Source of the DNA: Candidatus Sericytochromatia bacterium S15B-MN24 CBMW_12
GTDB taxonomy: Bacteria > Cyanobacteriota > Sericytochromatia > S15B-MN24 > UBA4093
Length of the DNA stretch: 44,050 nt
Assembly (NCBI GenBank): GCA_002083825.1
Contig: DAZV01000024.1
Location: forward strand, 1 to 44,050
Direction: 5' to 3'
The notes under the pieces: generated by a model
Databases searched by the model: none
Seen by the model: only the letters and a program-made list of their open reading frames with translations
What the model was told of the DNA's origin: nothing
In this document: one piece after another, positions 25,534 to 34,519 of the stretch
Layout: the number at the start of each line of letters is the position of its first letter
Position numbering within the stretch: the stretch's first letter is position 1
Program-made: the position numbers and the translations under genes

Positions 25534-28500
25534 TCATGCGTGCTCAGGCCGGTACGGCGCCGCATCCCCCGAAACGCTTTTCCTGGCACCGTAGGCCGGG
25601 GGGACCTCGGCCACCTTGCGTGACATGCCGCTTGGTTCGTACGTCGGCCACTCGACGGCAGTAGCTGAAGCCCCGCGCTCTCGCAGGTCCTCCCACAACC
25701 GCCCGTGCCCGAGCAGGATCGCCCTCAGTCGATCGCGTACCTGCTCGGATTCCAGCGCCTGCTTGCTCAACGACGTGTGCACCGACAGCGCATCCATGAT
25801 CGCGTTCATCAGCTCCCCGGAAAGGTCCGGCGAGTTCGAGAACTGCTCCTTGGTGTTGCTGAGCGCCTGCTGGCGGAGCAGGGGCGACTCCATCAGCTTG
25901 CCCTTGGCGGTATTGAAGTAGCTGAGCTGGTCGCCGTCGGTGAAATCCCCGTCGAAGACGGAGTTAAGCTTGGCAATGATGTCGGCCAGCAGGGCCTTTT
26001 CCTTCTCCTGGACGCTGCCGCCGCCCGCGTCGTTCATCGGGTCGATCGTGGGGCTCTCGCCCACGCCCAGGGGCAGCATGCGTTTGCCCCGGTCCATCAC
26101 GTGGTGGTTCGTCAACACCACCTTCGAGAGGTCGATGGTGTCTCGATCCCGGCCGAACTCCAGCAACGGGATCAGGCGCTTGTAGAAGATGAAGCGCTTC
26201 TCGATGTCGGTGTTGCCGTAGTCGATTATCTGCGAGAGGAAGGAGTAGAGGCGCTGGAACGCGCCCATGTCGGCCTTCGCCAGGATCAGCACGTCGAGTT
26301 CGTCCTTGGCGTTCTTCGCGGCCTGCTCGTCGGCTCGGGCCTCGGCGGCCTGTTTCGCGTGCTTGGCCGCCGTGTAGCGCTTCAGCAAGCGGTTCACCAC
26401 GGGTTCGAGCGCGCCGGCGAGGTCGCTTTGCCGGGCCCTGGGGTTCAGCTCGACCTTCACGACGCGCTCCACCTCGAAGTCATCGTAGAGGCCCGCGGAG
26501 TCCAGCTTGGCCCGCAGGGCGAAGACGCGATCCGGATCCGTCACGTCCGTGAGGGTCGCCGTCTTGTGATACCGCTTGAACTCCGTCAGGACCTCCTCGG
26601 GCTCGTTCACGAAGTCCAGGATGTAGGTGGTGTCCTTGCCCGGGTGCGCGCGGTTCAGGCGTGACAGCGTCTGCACCGCCTGGATGCCACCAAGACGCTT
26701 GTCCACGTACATGGCGCAGAGCAGCGGCTGGTCGAAGCCGGTCTGGAACTTGTTGGCGACCAGCAGGATCTGGTACGCCGCGCCCGCGAAGGCCTCGCGA
26801 ATGTCCTGGCCCTTGAGCCCGGGGTTGAGGAGCTTGCTGGATTCGGTGAACGGGTCTTGGCCGGATTCGGGGTCGTTGACCTCACCGGAGAAGGCCACCA
26901 GCGACCCGATCGGGTACCCTCTGTCCTTGATGTAGGCCGTCAGGGCGATTTGCCAGCGCACGGCCTCCTTGCGGCTCCCGACGACCACCATGGCCTTGGC
27001 CTTGCCATCGAGCAAAGGAGCGACTTTCTCGCGGAAGTGCTCGACGATCAGCTGGACCTTCTGCGCGACGTTGTAGGGGTGGAGGCGCACCCACTGCATG
27101 AGGCCCTTGAGCGCCTCGCCGCGCTCGACCTCCTGCTGGTTCAGGTCCTTGCCGTTGCTGGCCAGCTGGAAGGCCACCTTGTAGGACGTGTAGTTCTTGA
27201 GCACGTCGAGGATGAACCCCTCCTCGATCGCCTGTTGCATGGTGTAGACGTGGAACGGCGCGGGCAGGTTGTGGGGTCCTGCCGGCAGGGCGGGATCCGG
27301 GCGCCGCCCGAAGATTTCCAGGGTCTTGGCCTTGGGCGTGGCGGTGAAGGCCACGTACGTGATCCCCGCTTCGCCCGCCCGCGTGGCCATCTGGGCCGCC
27401 AGCACGTCCTCGGTGGACACCTCGCCTCCGTCGTCCAGCTCCGCGAGCTCTTCCGCCGAGAGCACCTGCTTGAGCTTGGCCGCGGCCTCGCCGGTCTGGG
27501 ACGAGTGGGCCTCGTCGGCGATGACGGCAAAGCGCTTGCCCTGGCTGGCCGCGAGGTCCTGCACGGCCTTCAGGGCGAAGGGAAAGGTCTGGATGGTGCA
27601 GACCACGATCTTCTTGCCGCCGGACAGCGCCGTCGCCAGCTCCCCGCTCTTGCTCGCCTTGTCGCCGGTGATGGTCGCGACCACGCCGGTGGTGCGCTCG
27701 AAGCCGAAGATGGCTTCCTGCAACTGGGTGTCCAGCACGGTGCGGTCGGACACCACGAGCACGCTGCTGAACAGCTTCTGGTGATGGGCGTCATGGAGGT
27801 CGGCCAGGAAGTGGGCGGTCCAGGCGATCGAGTTGGTCTTTCCGGAGCCTGCGGAGTGCTGGATCAGGTACTTGCCGCCGGGGCCCTCTTCCAGCACGGC
27901 GGCGAGCAGCTTGCGGGTGGCGTCGAGCTGGTGGAAGCGCGGGAAAATGAAGCGTTGCAGCTTTTGCTTCTGGTCCTTCTGGCCTACGACGTAGCGGCCC
28001 AGGATCTCGAGCCAGCTATCCCGCTGCCAGACCTGCTCCCAGAGGTAAGCCGTGCGGTGCCCGCCGTCTTCGTCGGGCGGGTTGCCCGCAGCACCTTCGT
28101 TCCCCCGGTTGAAGGGCATGAAGACCGTCTGGGCTCCTTCCAGGCGGGTGGTCATGTGGGCTTCCATGTTGCTCACGGCGAAGTGGACGATCGCCCCGGA
28201 GGGGAAGCTCAACAGCGGCTCGGATTTGCCGTTCGGCCGGGGCAAGCGGTCGAAGCGGTACTGGTCCACGGCATCGCCCACCGACTGCGTGAAGTCCGAC
28301 TTCAGTTCGCAGGTGGCCACCGGGAGGCCGTTGAGGAAGAGCACGACGTCGAGGCTGTTCTCGTTCTGCAAGGAGTAGCGTACCTGGCGCACCACGCGGA
28401 GGCAGTTGGCCAGGTACTTCTCGAGGATGTCGGGGTTCATCGCCAGGGCCGGCTTGAACTGGGCGAGTTGCAGGGGCTGCCTGAGGCCCACCATGTCGAC

Positions 28501-28770
28501 GCCGAAGCGGAGGACGTCCAGCGTGCCGCGCTCGTCCAGCGACTTGCGCAGGCGGTCGAGCAGCACGGTCTCGGTGGCGGCGCCGTGGGTCTTGGTCAAG
28601 GCTTCCCAGGCCTTGGGCTGGCTGGCCTGGACCCAGGCCACGAGGTCCGGGGGGAAGAGGGCGCGGGCGCGATCGTAGAGGGCGGCGTCGCCTTCGGCGT
28701 AGTGCCAGCCGTTGGAGGCGAGGTGCCCGCAGATCTCAGTCTCGAAGTGGATCTCCTGGTGCAGGCTCAT
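25534..28770 (-). CDS. hsdR: Type I restriction enzyme R subunit
   Basis: 1078 residues, full length. HsdR supplies the nuclease and the DNA-translocating motor of a type I system. The N-terminal PD-(D/E)XK nuclease has NSLDVVLFLNGLPVATCELK. The superfamily 2 motor has QHSAGSGKTNSIAW (Walker A), VIADEAHSSQ (DEAH box, motif II), YVAFTATPKAKT (motif III) and, later, LVANKFQTGFDQP and QTLSRLNRAHPGK (motifs V and VI). It is the last gene of the hsdM-hsdS-yhcG-hsdR operon and overlaps yhcG by four bases (ATGA). Confidence 0.97.
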   Translation of the reverse strand: MSLHQEIHFETEICGHLASNGWHYAEGDAALYDRARALFPPDLVAWVQASQPKAWEALTKTHGAATETVLLDRLRKSLDERGTLDVLRFGVDMVGLRQPLQLAQFKPALAMNPDILEKYLANCLRVVRQVRYSLQNENSLDVVLFLNGLPVATCELKSDFTQSVGDAVDQYRFDRLPRPNGKSEPLLSFPSGAIVHFAVSNMEAHMTTRLEGAQTVFMPFNRGNEGAAGNPPDEDGGHRTAYLWEQVWQRDSWLEILGRYVVGQKDQKQKLQRFIFPRFHQLDATRKLLAAVLEEGPGGKYLIQHSAGSGKTNSIAWTAHFLADLHDAHHQKLFSSVLVVSDRTVLDTQLQEAIFGFERTTGVVATITGDKASKSGELATALSGGKKIVVCTIQTFPFALKAVQDLAASQGKRFAVIADEAHSSQTGEAAAKLKQVLSAEELAELDDGGEVSTEDVLAAQMATRAGEAGITYVAFTATPKAKTLEIFGRRPDPALPAGPHNLPAPFHVYTMQQAIEEGFILDVLKNYTSYKVAFQLASNGKDLNQQEVERGEALKGLMQWVRLHPYNVAQKVQLIVEHFREKVAPLLDGKAKAMVVVGSRKEAVRWQIALTAYIKDRGYPIGSLVAFSGEVNDPESGQDPFTESSKLLNPGLKGQDIREAFAGAAYQILLVANKFQTGFDQPLLCAMYVDKRLGGIQAVQTLSRLNRAHPGKDTTYILDFVNEPEEVLTEFKRYHKTATLTDVTDPDRVFALRAKLDSAGLYDDFEVERVVKVELNPRARQSDLAGALEPVVNRLLKRYTAAKHAKQAAEARADEQAAKNAKDELDVLILAKADMGAFQRLYSFLSQIIDYGNTDIEKRFIFYKRLIPLLEFGRDRDTIDLSKVVLTNHHVMDRGKRMLPLGVGESPTIDPMNDAGGGSVQEKEKALLADIIAKLNSVFDGDFTDGDQLSYFNTAKGKLMESPLLRQQALSNTKEQFSNSPDLSGELMNAIMDALSVHTSLSKQALESEQVRDRLRAILLGHGRLWEDLRERGASATAVEWPTYEPSGMSRKVAEVPPAYGARKSVSGDAAPYRPEHA

Positions 28771-29786
28771 GCTTCATCCTCTGGACGATCGTCAGACGTA
28801 TTTTGCAAATAGAATTCATGGAGCTTGGCCTGGAGCAGGGCCTTGTCCGGTAACTGCGTCTGGTATTCGGCGATCAGCGCCGGGGAGAGGCTACGGCTCA
28901 GGGCGTATTCCACCACCTCGTCATCCTTGCTGGCGCATAGCAGCACGCCGATGGCGGGTTGCTCGTGCGGCTTCTTCACGTCGCGGTCGAGTGCTTCGAG
29001 GTAAAAGCCCAGCTTGCCCAGGTATTCCGGTTCGAAACGACCGACCTTCAGTTCGATGGCGACGAGACAATTCAGCCCCCGGTGGAAAAACAGCAGATCG
29101 AGCGCGAAGTCTCTCCCGCCCACTTGCAGGGGGTACTCGCTGCCGACGAAGCAGAAATCCCGACCCAGCTCGATCAGGAAATCCTTGAGTCGAAGCAGCA
29201 AGCCTTGGTGCAGATCCGCTTCGGCGTGACCATGCGGCAGGTCGAGAAACTCGACCATGTAGCAGTCCTTGAAGATGCTCAGGGCATCGGGGTGAGTTTG
29301 TGACACCAGTGGTGACACTTTTGCCGGACTGAGTACGGTGCGCTCGAACAGGGCAGTTTTGAGCTGGCGCTCCAGTTCGCGGCTGCTCCATTTTTCACGG
29401 ATGGCGAGGCGCAGGTAAAACTCCCGCTCCTCTGGCCTTTTGCTCTGATTGAGGATGATGAGGTTATGCGTCCAGGGCAATTGTCTCAGCAGTGCTGAGA
29501 CTTTTTCGTCTCCCCGATAAGCCTCGTAAAATTGCTTCATCCGAAACAGGTTGGGGCGGGTAAAGCCGCGCAGCCCCGGCTGGATACGAGCCAGATGCTC
29601 GGCCAGTTGCGCCACCACCCCGTCACCCCATTCCGCCTGTTCGATCTTGCGGCTGATGGTCTGCCCCACCTGCCAGTACAGGTCGATCAGGGCCGTATTC
29701 ACCGCCTTCACTGCCCGTTGCCGGGCGGCGGCGATCATCTGGGTGATCTCGCCGAAATCGTCTTGAGGCACAAACGGTGTCGTCAT
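28767..29786 (-). CDS. DUF1016 / YhcG-type PDDEXK nuclease
   Basis: 339 residues. An N-terminal helical DUF1016 domain (ALIDLYWQVGQTISRKI, LTRPNL-like FTRPNLFRMKQFYEAY, LPWTHNLIILNQ) precedes a C-terminal nuclease with FALDLLFFHRGLNCLVAIELKVGRF, carrying the D-(x)n-ExK core. Such proteins often travel with type I restriction systems and are thought to act as accessory endonucleases. It sits between hsdS and hsdR with four-base overlaps on both sides, so it is an integral member of the operon. The role in restriction is inferred from position. Confidence 0.88.
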   Translation of the reverse strand: MTTPFVPQDDFGEITQMIAAARQRAVKAVNTALIDLYWQVGQTISRKIEQAEWGDGVVAQLAEHLARIQPGLRGFTRPNLFRMKQFYEAYRGDEKVSALLRQLPWTHNLIILNQSKRPEEREFYLRLAIREKWSSRELERQLKTALFERTVLSPAKVSPLVSQTHPDALSIFKDCYMVEFLDLPHGHAEADLHQGLLLRLKDFLIELGRDFCFVGSEYPLQVGGRDFALDLLFFHRGLNCLVAIELKVGRFEPEYLGKLGFYLEALDRDVKKPHEQPAIGVLLCASKDDEVVEYALSRSLSPALIAEYQTQLPDKALLQAKLHEFYLQNTSDDRPEDEA

Positions 29787-31141
29787 GCCATCACCCGAGT
29801 ATCCATCTTGCCAATGACTACTTCGCGCTGTTCAGATGACACGTCGATCTTGCCGGTGACGGCGGCGGAGATGAGGGCCGTGCGCCGCTCGCGAAGGAGT
29901 TCAACGGCGCGCTCAGCTTCAAACATCAGATTATCCAATTTCAGTGTTTCGCTTCTAAGGTAGGAAACGATTTCCAACTGTTCAAGCGCTGGTGGAAATG
30001 CAATTCTCACGTCCTTCAATGATTCCCTGTTTATTTTCGGCATGGCAACTCGCTGAGACTCAAGAATGGCCAAACATGAGAAAACTTCCGATAGGATAAA
30101 CCAATAGAGAAAGTCGTTGGATAATCCGGATTGCCCGTTAAGTGGATACATGTCAGCGCTGCAAAGACAATCGATCGGAGCTATGCACGCTTTTCGCAAA
30201 GCGGGCCGGATTTTGCTGTAAACGACTTCCCCTGCATTGCATAGATACTTTCCGCTCTCAGCGCCTTGATTCGTTGCGGTCTCTAGTGCAAGAATACGGC
30301 CAGTGCAGGACTCAACATGATTCGGCGCAATCAGGATCATGTTTGCATAGGGATCTATCTCCGGATTCACTTGTCCTTCAGAAATGCTCACGCAATGCTG
30401 GAACCTAAGGACATTCCAGTGCGCTGGGACCTCTCGCAGCCATTCGACGCCAGAATCCTTCATCTGCGCGTCGGGGTCGAGCCCCTTGGTGACGGCATGT
30501 GAGACAACCGCCTGGCGCTTTTCCTTAAGCAAAGCGATCAACCGTTGCTGCCCAGCTACCAGGGCGTCGATCTTGGCGGTCTCATGGTCGAGAAAGGTGG
30601 CGATCGCCACTTGTTCAAAAAAAGGAGGAAGAATGCACGCCATATTCCCAATTACATTCATTCCAATGTTCTGTTGAGTGCCGAAACTCCAGTTCAAAGA
30701 AACTGCTTCTTGAAAGTTTCGCGAACGCAAGAAGTAGAACACAAAAAATGGATGGACGCTCTCCGCGCATCGAATTGCGGCAAGAGGAGACCAAATGTTG
30801 AAATCAGTTCGATCTCTTACTAGTGCAACCACTCCTGTTGTCGCACCCGATTTCACCATGTATATGTCGTGGAGTTGCGGCTGGTACTTTTTCGCACATT
30901 GAGCATTGTAGGCAGGCGAAATGTATCCGCGAATCTTGTCAAAGTTGATTTCTCCGCTCGCCACGGCTTCTGCCGAAATGAAGGGGACCCCTTCATTTAA
31001 GAACTCAGGGGTCTCATGGGGCCCGTCGGTAATTGGGGCGGAAACGACGTGCTTAAGCCGTGTAACCTGCCAAGTCCTAGGAACCTCTCCAAGCCAATTG
31101 TTACCTGAGTCTTTGTAAGACTCGTACCTATGTTGGCTCAA
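29783..31141 (-). CDS. hsdS: Type I restriction-modification specificity subunit
   Basis: 452 residues in the usual two-fold layout. Two target-recognition domains begin with the paired lead-ins [17 protein letters not shown] and [18 protein letters not shown]. Each is followed by a conserved coiled coil ([21 protein letters not shown] and [20 protein letters not shown], each running on to ERR/EKR and AVTKG or AVTGK). The two halves read different half-sites of a split recognition site. Base composition of the recognition domains is visibly lower in GC than all neighbours, as commonly seen for exchanged TRDs. It overlaps hsdM and yhcG by four bases. Confidence 0.95.
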   Translation of the reverse strand: MSQHRYESYKDSGNNWLGEVPRTWQVTRLKHVVSAPITDGPHETPEFLNEGVPFISAEAVASGEINFDKIRGYISPAYNAQCAKKYQPQLHDIYMVKSGATTGVVALVRDRTDFNIWSPLAAIRCAESVHPFFVFYFLRSRNFQEAVSLNWSFGTQQNIGMNVIGNMACILPPFFEQVAIATFLDHETAKIDALVAGQQRLIALLKEKRQAVVSHAVTKGLDPDAQMKDSGVEWLREVPAHWNVLRFQHCVSISEGQVNPEIDPYANMILIAPNHVESCTGRILALETATNQGAESGKYLCNAGEVVYSKIRPALRKACIAPIDCLCSADMYPLNGQSGLSNDFLYWFILSEVFSCLAILESQRVAMPKINRESLKDVRIAFPPALEQLEIVSYLRSETLKLDNLMFEAERAVELLRERRTALISAAVTGKIDVSSEQREVVIGKMDTRVMA

Positions 31142-32973
31142 ACCGACAGCCCTCCAATCATCGCTAGAATGCGGTCGGTCACGGCCTTGAGGTCCGCGTC
31201 GATCGCCGCCAGCGGGCGCGGCGGTTCGAACACGTAGAACAGCCGGTTGAAGGGAATCTCGTAGCCCACCTTGGTCTTCTCGTGGTCGATCCAGGCGTCG
31301 GCCGCGTGGGGCAGCACCTCGCGTGCGAAGTACGTCTCGACGTCCTCGCTCAACAGCACGTTCTCCGTGTCCCGCAGTGCGCTGTCCGGCTGGGGCTTGC
31401 CCTTCAGCTTCCCCTTCTGACCCAGCACGATCTCCCCTGTCTCGTCGCGCAATGGGCGCTCCACCGTGAGGGTGCGGTAGCCGAACTCCTCGTTCTTCAA
31501 AACGCGCGACAGGGGCGCGCGTTTCACCTTACCGCCCATCGGGGCCACGGGCTCGGGCTCCCCTGCCGCCACGACCTGCCGTTCGATTTCCTTGCCCTCG
31601 GCATCCAGCACCGTGAACAGCTCGGCTTCCATGCAACCCCCGAACAACCGGGTGACCTCGTCGATGTGCGCCTCCGACATCTCCTTGCGCTTGCTGCCCA
31701 GGCTCTTGCGCATCTTCTGCCAGAAGCTCGAAGCGTCGATCAACTGGACCACGCCAGTTCGATCGGTGGGCTTGCGGTTGGAGAGAATCCACACGTAGGT
31801 GGAGATCCCGGTGTTGTAGAACATGTCGGTCGGCAACCCGATGATCGCTTCCACCAGGTCGTTTTCCAGGACGTAGCGCCGGATCTCGCTCTCGCCCGAC
31901 CCCGCCCCGCCCGTGAACAAGGGCGAGCCGTTGAGAACGATCCCGAAGCGACTGCCGCCTTCGTTGGCCGGGCGCATCTTCGATAGCAGGTGCATCAGGA
32001 AAAGCAGCGAGCCGTCGGAGACCCGCGGCAAACCGGGGCCGAAGCGCCCGTTATAGCCCTGCTGCTCGTGCTCGGCGCGAATCACCCTTTCGACGTTTTT
32101 CCATTCGACACCGAACGGTGGGTTGGAGAGCATGTAGTCGAACTTGCGCGTCGGGTGGCCGTCGCTGGACAGGGTATTGCCCGCGATGATATTGCCCACG
32201 TCCTGGCCCTTGATCAGCATGTCGGCCTTGCAGATCGCATACGACTCGTCGTTCAGCTCCTGCCCGAACATCGTCAGCCGCGCCTCGGGGTTCAGCTCGG
32301 CCAGGTGCTCGCCGGCCACGGAAAGCATCCCGCCCGTGCCTGCCGTGGGGTCATAGATCGTACGCACCACGCCCGGCTTGGCGAGCACCTCGTCATCCTC
32401 GACGAAGAGCAGGTTCACCATCAGGCGGATCACCTCGCGGGGCGTGAAGTGCTCCCCGGCAGTCTCGTTGGAGATCTCCGCGAACTTGCGGATCAGCTCC
32501 TCGAACACCATCCCCATCTCGGCGTTGCTCACCACCCGAGGATGCAGGTCGATCAGGGCGAACTTCTCGGTCACCAGGTAAAGGAGGTCGCTCTTGGCAA
32601 GACGATCCACCACGGTCTCGAAGTTGAAGCGTTCGAAGATGTCGCGCACGCTCGGCGAAAAGCCCTGGATGTACTTGCCCAGGTTCTCCCGGAGGTTGTC
32701 CTGGTCCCCGACTAGCTTGGGCAGGTCCATGGGGGACGTGTTGCAGAACCCCTGGCCGACCACGCGCAACAGGAAGGGCTCCGGGTTGATGCCCTCCGCC
32801 TCCCGGGTCGCAAGCTCAGCCAGCACCGCGCCCTTGGTTTCTTCCAGGACACAGTCGAGGCGCCGCAACACGGTGAAGGGCAAGATCACCTTGCCGTACT
32901 CGGATTGCTTGAAGTTACCTCGGAGCAGATCGGCCACGGACCAGATGAAGGAAGAGAGAGCCTGAGGGTTCAA
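31138..32973 (-). CDS. hsdM: Type I restriction-modification methyltransferase subunit
   Basis: 611 residues from TTG 32973. That start is chosen because GGAG lies eight bases upstream and the protein then begins [20 protein letters not shown], where HsdM proteins normally begin; the ORF extends 33 codons further upstream but that part is low-complexity and unconserved. SAM-binding motif [15 protein letters not shown] and the catalytic NPPFGVEW identify an N6-adenine methyltransferase. An HsdM N-terminal helical domain precedes it, and [13 protein letters not shown] is typical. It is first in the operon. Confidence 0.95.
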   Translation of the reverse strand: MNPQALSSFIWSVADLLRGNFKQSEYGKVILPFTVLRRLDCVLEETKGAVLAELATREAEGINPEPFLLRVVGQGFCNTSPMDLPKLVGDQDNLRENLGKYIQGFSPSVRDIFERFNFETVVDRLAKSDLLYLVTEKFALIDLHPRVVSNAEMGMVFEELIRKFAEISNETAGEHFTPREVIRLMVNLLFVEDDEVLAKPGVVRTIYDPTAGTGGMLSVAGEHLAELNPEARLTMFGQELNDESYAICKADMLIKGQDVGNIIAGNTLSSDGHPTRKFDYMLSNPPFGVEWKNVERVIRAEHEQQGYNGRFGPGLPRVSDGSLLFLMHLLSKMRPANEGGSRFGIVLNGSPLFTGGAGSGESEIRRYVLENDLVEAIIGLPTDMFYNTGISTYVWILSNRKPTDRTGVVQLIDASSFWQKMRKSLGSKRKEMSEAHIDEVTRLFGGCMEAELFTVLDAEGKEIERQVVAAGEPEPVAPMGGKVKRAPLSRVLKNEEFGYRTLTVERPLRDETGEIVLGQKGKLKGKPQPDSALRDTENVLLSEDVETYFAREVLPHAADAWIDHEKTKVGYEIPFNRLFYVFEPPRPLAAIDADLKAVTDRILAMIGGLSV

Positions 32974-33391
32974 GGTTGGTACTCCTGGGGCTGAGGGGGG
33001 GCCAAAAGTGGCGTCATGCGTCAGGTGAACCGCAGGGCCATGATGCCGCATAACGAGGTGAAGGTGCGGCATGAGGACCGGGATGGTGACGACGTGCTCG
33101 CAGCAGCCTCATTCTATCATCTAGGCGGCTCGTCTTGTGCGTTTGCGGGTGCGCATGCCAGGTGCGAGCAAGCGGCGGAAGGATCTACGGCGGGATAGTT
33201 GCTCTCCTTCTACGACGGCATCATCCCGCAGCGACATACAAGGGATCGGCGCTCTCTCGGCGCGTCGAATTGCGCCCAACCGACGTGCATCCTATCCCTT
33301 GATCACCGAGATGAATTTATGTTAAGACTACATGAGTTCCCCAGGCCCTTGCTTGGCAGGATCGGTCGGCGACCGGATCGGAGGGGCGGCC
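32974..33391. other. 418-base intergenic region between divergent hsdM and the Nas-type operon
   Basis: No convincing gene is present. I see an 8-bp inverted repeat (33043-33050 with 33065-33072) 70-100 bases upstream of hsdM, a possible minus-strand -10 (TAGAAT, complement of 33111-33116), and a tight 6-bp dyad CGGTCG-G-CGACCG at 33363-33375 just before the cytochrome b-like gene. Short open frames here have no recognisable product. It presumably holds the promoters of both operons. Confidence 0.5.
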
Positions 33392-34519
33392 ATGGATCGA
33401 GGTCCGGATCAGGGCCCCCCCCGCGCGGGGCAGGATTCTGCGGAACAACAGCCTTATCGCCCCTCGGAAGGCACCCTGGAAGCGAGGCGCCGGATTCCGG
33501 CCGTGACCCTGGCGCTGTTCTCCGCGTTGCTCGTCGTGCTGCTCGCGTACCTGGGGTCGCGGGGTTTCCGGGACTTCGACGTGGCGCTCATCGGGTACTT
33601 CGTGGGCCTGGTCTTCGCGACCGCGGCGATCGTCTACCGCTACAGCCTGTGGATCACGCGCCCGCCGACCTGGCGGTACTTCCGCGCCGGCTGGGCGAAC
33701 TTCTTCTCCTTGCGGAACTTTCGGCGCTATACCTTTCTGCTGCCCGCGGCCATCTGGCATGACCTGATCGCCCAGACCTTCATCCGCCGCCGGAGCCTCC
33801 GGCGCTGGATCATGCACCAGGCGATCTTCTGGGGGGTGATTCTCTCGCTGATGGTCACGATTCCGCTGACCATGGGCTGGATCCGCTTCACTCTGAGCCC
33901 GCCGGAAACGTACGTGGCCTGGTTCTTCGGCATGCCGGTCTTTCGGTTTCCCATCGAGGCCGGCACGGGATTCGCCATCTTCCATGCCCTGGATTGGTCG
34001 GCACTCTTGCTGCTCCTGGGAATCGTCATCGCGTTCTGGGGCCGCGTGAGGGACGTGGGCAGCCTGACGACCCAGCGATTCAGCTTCGACCTGATGCCGC
34101 TGGTTCTGCTGGCGGCGATCGCCGTGAGCGGCCTGCTGCTGACGGCCTCGTCCTGGTGGTGGGATGGTCGCTACTACTGGTTCATCTCGCTGGCCCACCA
34201 GGTGATCGTGGTGGGCTGGCTGCTTTCCTTGCCCTTCGGGAAGTTCTTTCACATCGTGCAGCGGCCCGCGAGCATCGGGGTCAAGCTCTACCAGACCGTC
34301 AACCAGGATCTCGAGCATGAGACCGGCGTCTGCCGAGGCTGCGGGGAAAGCCTGCCCTCTCAGCAGTTCGTGGACGATCTCAAGCGGACGCTGACGGATC
34401 TGCAGCAAAACTACGAGCTCGGCTCGGGGCTCGGCTGGCTCCAGGAGTACTGCCCGACCTGCAAGCGAAAGCTTCGCGGCAAGGCTTACTACCGGCTTCT
34501 CGGAAAGAGGTTCCTCTGA
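33392..34519 (+). CDS. Multihelical cytochrome b-like (NarI/HdrE-like) protein with C-terminal CxxC pair
   Basis: 375 residues from ATG 33392, with GGAGGGG upstream; the longer ORF start at 33332 has no such site. About six membrane helices. Histidines placed in or near helices (His142, His198, His269, His287) include a His-x17-His pair in the last helix, as in NarI/HdrE-type di-haem cytochromes b. The C-terminal 75 residues leave the membrane and carry CRGC (314-317) and CPTC (354-357), a zinc-ribbon- or rubredoxin-like spacing. It starts the operon and overlaps the reductase gene by one base, so it is the likely quinol-oxidising subunit. Family by topology, not by a recognised signature. 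Confidence 0.65.
   Translation: MDRGPDQGPPRAGQDSAEQQPYRPSEGTLEARRRIPAVTLALFSALLVVLLAYLGSRGFRDFDVALIGYFVGLVFATAAIVYRYSLWITRPPTWRYFRAGWANFFSLRNFRRYTFLLPAAIWHDLIAQTFIRRRSLRRWIMHQAIFWGVILSLMVTIPLTMGWIRFTLSPPETYVAWFFGMPVFRFPIEAGTGFAIFHALDWSALLLLLGIVIAFWGRVRDVGSLTTQRFSFDLMPLVLLAAIAVSGLLLTASSWWWDGRYYWFISLAHQVIVVGWLLSLPFGKFFHIVQRPASIGVKLYQTVNQDLEHETGVCRGCGESLPSQQFVDDLKRTLTDLQQNYELGSGLGWLQEYCPTCKRKLRGKAYYRLLGKRFL

Noticed and set aside
26857..28812. A 651-codon plus-strand frame across hsdR
   Set aside because: Antisense to conserved helicase motifs of HsdR and compositionally a shadow.
33137..33325. Small Arg/Ser-rich ORF in the spacer right of hsdM
   Set aside because: No ribosome binding site, no recognisable family, and its composition fits non-coding sequence.
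25427..33391. Prophage or integron boundaries around the restriction operon
   Set aside because: No integrase, transposase, tRNA gene or flanking direct repeat could be found by reading the edges.
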